Assembly: GCA_012965045.1 (NCBI GenBank)
Contig: DTSZ01000001.1
Location: 876,024-909,550, forward strand
Direction: 5' to 3'
DNA: 33,527 nucleotides
DNA from: Candidatus Saccharibacteria bacterium
Lineage (GTDB): Bacteria; Patescibacteriota; Saccharimonadia; Saccharimonadales; DTSZ01
In this document: in pieces, positions 32,142 through 33,527 of the stretch
Numbering within the stretch: the stretch's first letter is position 1
How the letters are laid out: every line of letters starts with the position of its first letter
Program-made: the position numbers and the translations under genes
The notes under the pieces: model-generated
The model's database searches: none
The model's input: only the letters and a program-made list of their open reading frames with translations
What the model was told of the DNA's origin: nothing

Positions 32142-32960
32142 ATGTATCAGTTTCTTGCCGCGCCAATAACAGGGTGGTTTTTAGCTCAGTTAATTAAGTT
32201 TGCTGCGGCAGCACTGCGGGGCGACGTAGATTTTGCATGGTTTTGGCGGTCTGGTGGAATGCCAAGCGCACATAGCACCACAGTTGTGGCTCTTGTTAGC
32301 ACCGTAGGCTTCCTGTCAGGCTTTAGCAGCGCTGTATTTGCCGTTACCGCAACCTTTGCCGCTATTGTTATATACGACTCTGTAGGAGTGCGTCAGGCAG
32401 TCGGCAATCATTCCAAGCTGCTTGAGAAATTACGAATTAAGTCTCAGATTGATCACCGCATAAAGCAAACACTTGGCCACACCTTGCCCGAAGTTCTCGG
32501 AGGTATTGTTTTAGGAGCTGTAATCGGAATCGCCTATGCAGCAACTGCAAACAAGGTCGGAGGGTTAACAGACTTTATCTCAACACCGTTAAGCGGCGCT
32601 GAGTTTAGAATAGCTTGGGTGCTAGTCTTACTACTATTGGTAGGTGCTGCGTCATACAACGCTTTTGCTCTTCGCAACCGAAAGACCCCAACTTTTAAGC
32701 GTCTAAGAAAAACAGTTTTTTATTCAGTTATCTTACCGACAATGTTTGCCGGATTATTTATCGTACTAGCCCAACAACAGGTTAGTGCCTTTGAGTGGCG
32801 GATGTGGGTCTGGTCTACCTTGGTGTTGGTTATTGTGTTGCAAATAAGCTATTCAATACGGTTTTATTCGAAGATACCTCTGTTAGTAAAAGAAGAAAAT
32901 GCACGTTTGATTAATAAAGTAAAACCAAAACGTAATAGTAAAAAACGCAAGCGTAAATAG
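32142..32960 (+). CDS. DUF212 family membrane protein (acid phosphatase / haloperoxidase-related)
   Basis: 272 residues. The N-terminal 140 are the DUF212/YuiD domain with GGMPSAHSTTVVAL and DSVGVRQAVG, then QTLGHTLPEVLGGIVLG; these resemble PAP2 phosphatase motifs. In other bacteria the family ends near residue 160. Here an extension of about 110 residues adds four hydrophobic segments and a very basic tail. It probably acts on a lipid phosphate at the membrane, but the substrate is unknown. It begins 6 bp after gyrA and may be co-transcribed with it. Confidence 0.82.
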   Translation: MYQFLAAPITGWFLAQLIKFAAAALRGDVDFAWFWRSGGMPSAHSTTVVALVSTVGFLSGFSSAVFAVTATFAAIVIYDSVGVRQAVGNHSKLLEKLRIKSQIDHRIKQTLGHTLPEVLGGIVLGAVIGIAYAATANKVGGLTDFISTPLSGAEFRIAWVLVLLLLVGAASYNAFALRNRKTPTFKRLRKTVFYSVILPTMFAGLFIVLAQQQVSAFEWRMWVWSTLVLVIVLQISYSIRFYSKIPLLVKEENARLINKVKPKRNSKKRKRK

Positions 32961-32986
32961 CGTATATTCGTTGTTGTAATTACATG

Positions 32987-33060
32987 TTGACACACTACTG
33001 TTGAAGCTGGTAGGCTACTACTTGTCGCTTAAATTGTGTGTGAGCACGTAGAGTTTAAGC
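32987..33060 (+). promoter_or_regulatory. Probable rRNA operon promoter and leader hairpin
   Basis: TTGACA (32987-32992) with a possible -10 at TAGGCT (33011-33016) after 18 bp, a weak match. GCTTAAA (33027-33033) pairs with TTTAAGC (33054-33060). Before the 16S start there is also AAGTAG/CTACTT (33149-33166), possibly for processing. Confidence 0.45.
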
Positions 33061-33165
33061 AGAATGTACGTTAAGAATTTAGTTGTGCAGCGTCTTTGTA
33101 AAAAGATAAATTATGTTAATTCAAAAGTTTTAGGAAAAAGCTTTTTATAAGTAGTTAATTCTACT

Positions 33166-33527
<362 letters not shown>

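Overview
The window looks like a chromosomal segment of a member of the Candidate Phyla Radiation, most probably Saccharibacteria (TM7). The 5' end of a 16S rRNA gene at the right edge, the compact gene order, a threonyl-tRNA synthetase without its TGS domain, a PilT/PilD pair, a VirB4/TraG-like membrane ATPase beside an LPXTG-type surface protein, and the absence of biosynthetic genes all fit. UGA is an ordinary stop codon here (for example in comM and the ATL gene), which argues against the Gracilibacteria/SR1 code. The assignment is inference from gene content and the partial 16S; no search was run.

Layout. 1-3.4 kb: the C-terminus of PilT, prepilin peptidase PilD, a tyrosine recombinase, UppP and Ndk. 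3.4-5.8 kb: tRNA-Arg(CCU) and tRNA-Asp(GUC), each followed by a terminator and a ~180-bp hairpin-rich segment that ends in a second copy of that tRNA's own 3' end; between them lie a PH-domain membrane protein and a SurA-like protein. 5.8-7.3 kb: a small membrane protein, L25 and NrdR. 7.6-10.9 kb: tRNA-Val(GAC), a T-box-like leader, thrS, an alkyltransferase-like gene and miaA, the last three overlapping. 10.9-14.5 kb: an HTH regulator with a degenerate metallo-beta-lactamase-fold protein, L28, an M50 protease, a Nudix-RNase HI fusion behind a structured leader, and RNase P RNA. 14.5-18.8 kb, mostly minus strand: infC-rpmI-rplT, DUF4446-comM, then tmRNA (plus strand) and smpB. 18.8-24.7 kb: argS, a candidate small RNA, a small membrane protein and the large ATPase with a small partner. 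24.7-27.4 kb, minus strand: the LPXTG-type surface protein and a coiled-coil membrane protein. 27.5-33.5 kb: gyrB-gyrA-DUF212, then the rRNA leader and 16S.

How the genes work together. Most are informational: translation (L20, L25, L28, L35, IF3, ThrRS, ArgRS, MiaA, tRNAs), ribosome rescue (ssrA and smpB side by side), RNA processing (rnpB, RNase HI) and DNA topology (GyrAB). The rest concern the cell surface and DNA traffic: type IV pilus genes, ComM, UppP and the large ATPase region, in line with an episymbiont that depends on surface contact and DNA uptake.

Main points for a second look: (1) the paired tRNA 3'-end duplications, which look like a family of tiny integrated elements; (2) many promoters whose -10 box sits 6-10 nt before the start codon, implying leaderless mRNAs; (3) an AUU start for infC, and a promoter architecture shared by infC and rpmB with inverted repeats across the -10; (4) a T-box-like antiterminator before thrS; (5) a branched structured leader before the Nudix-RNase HI gene; (6) a stand-alone small-RNA transcription unit near 20.7 kb.
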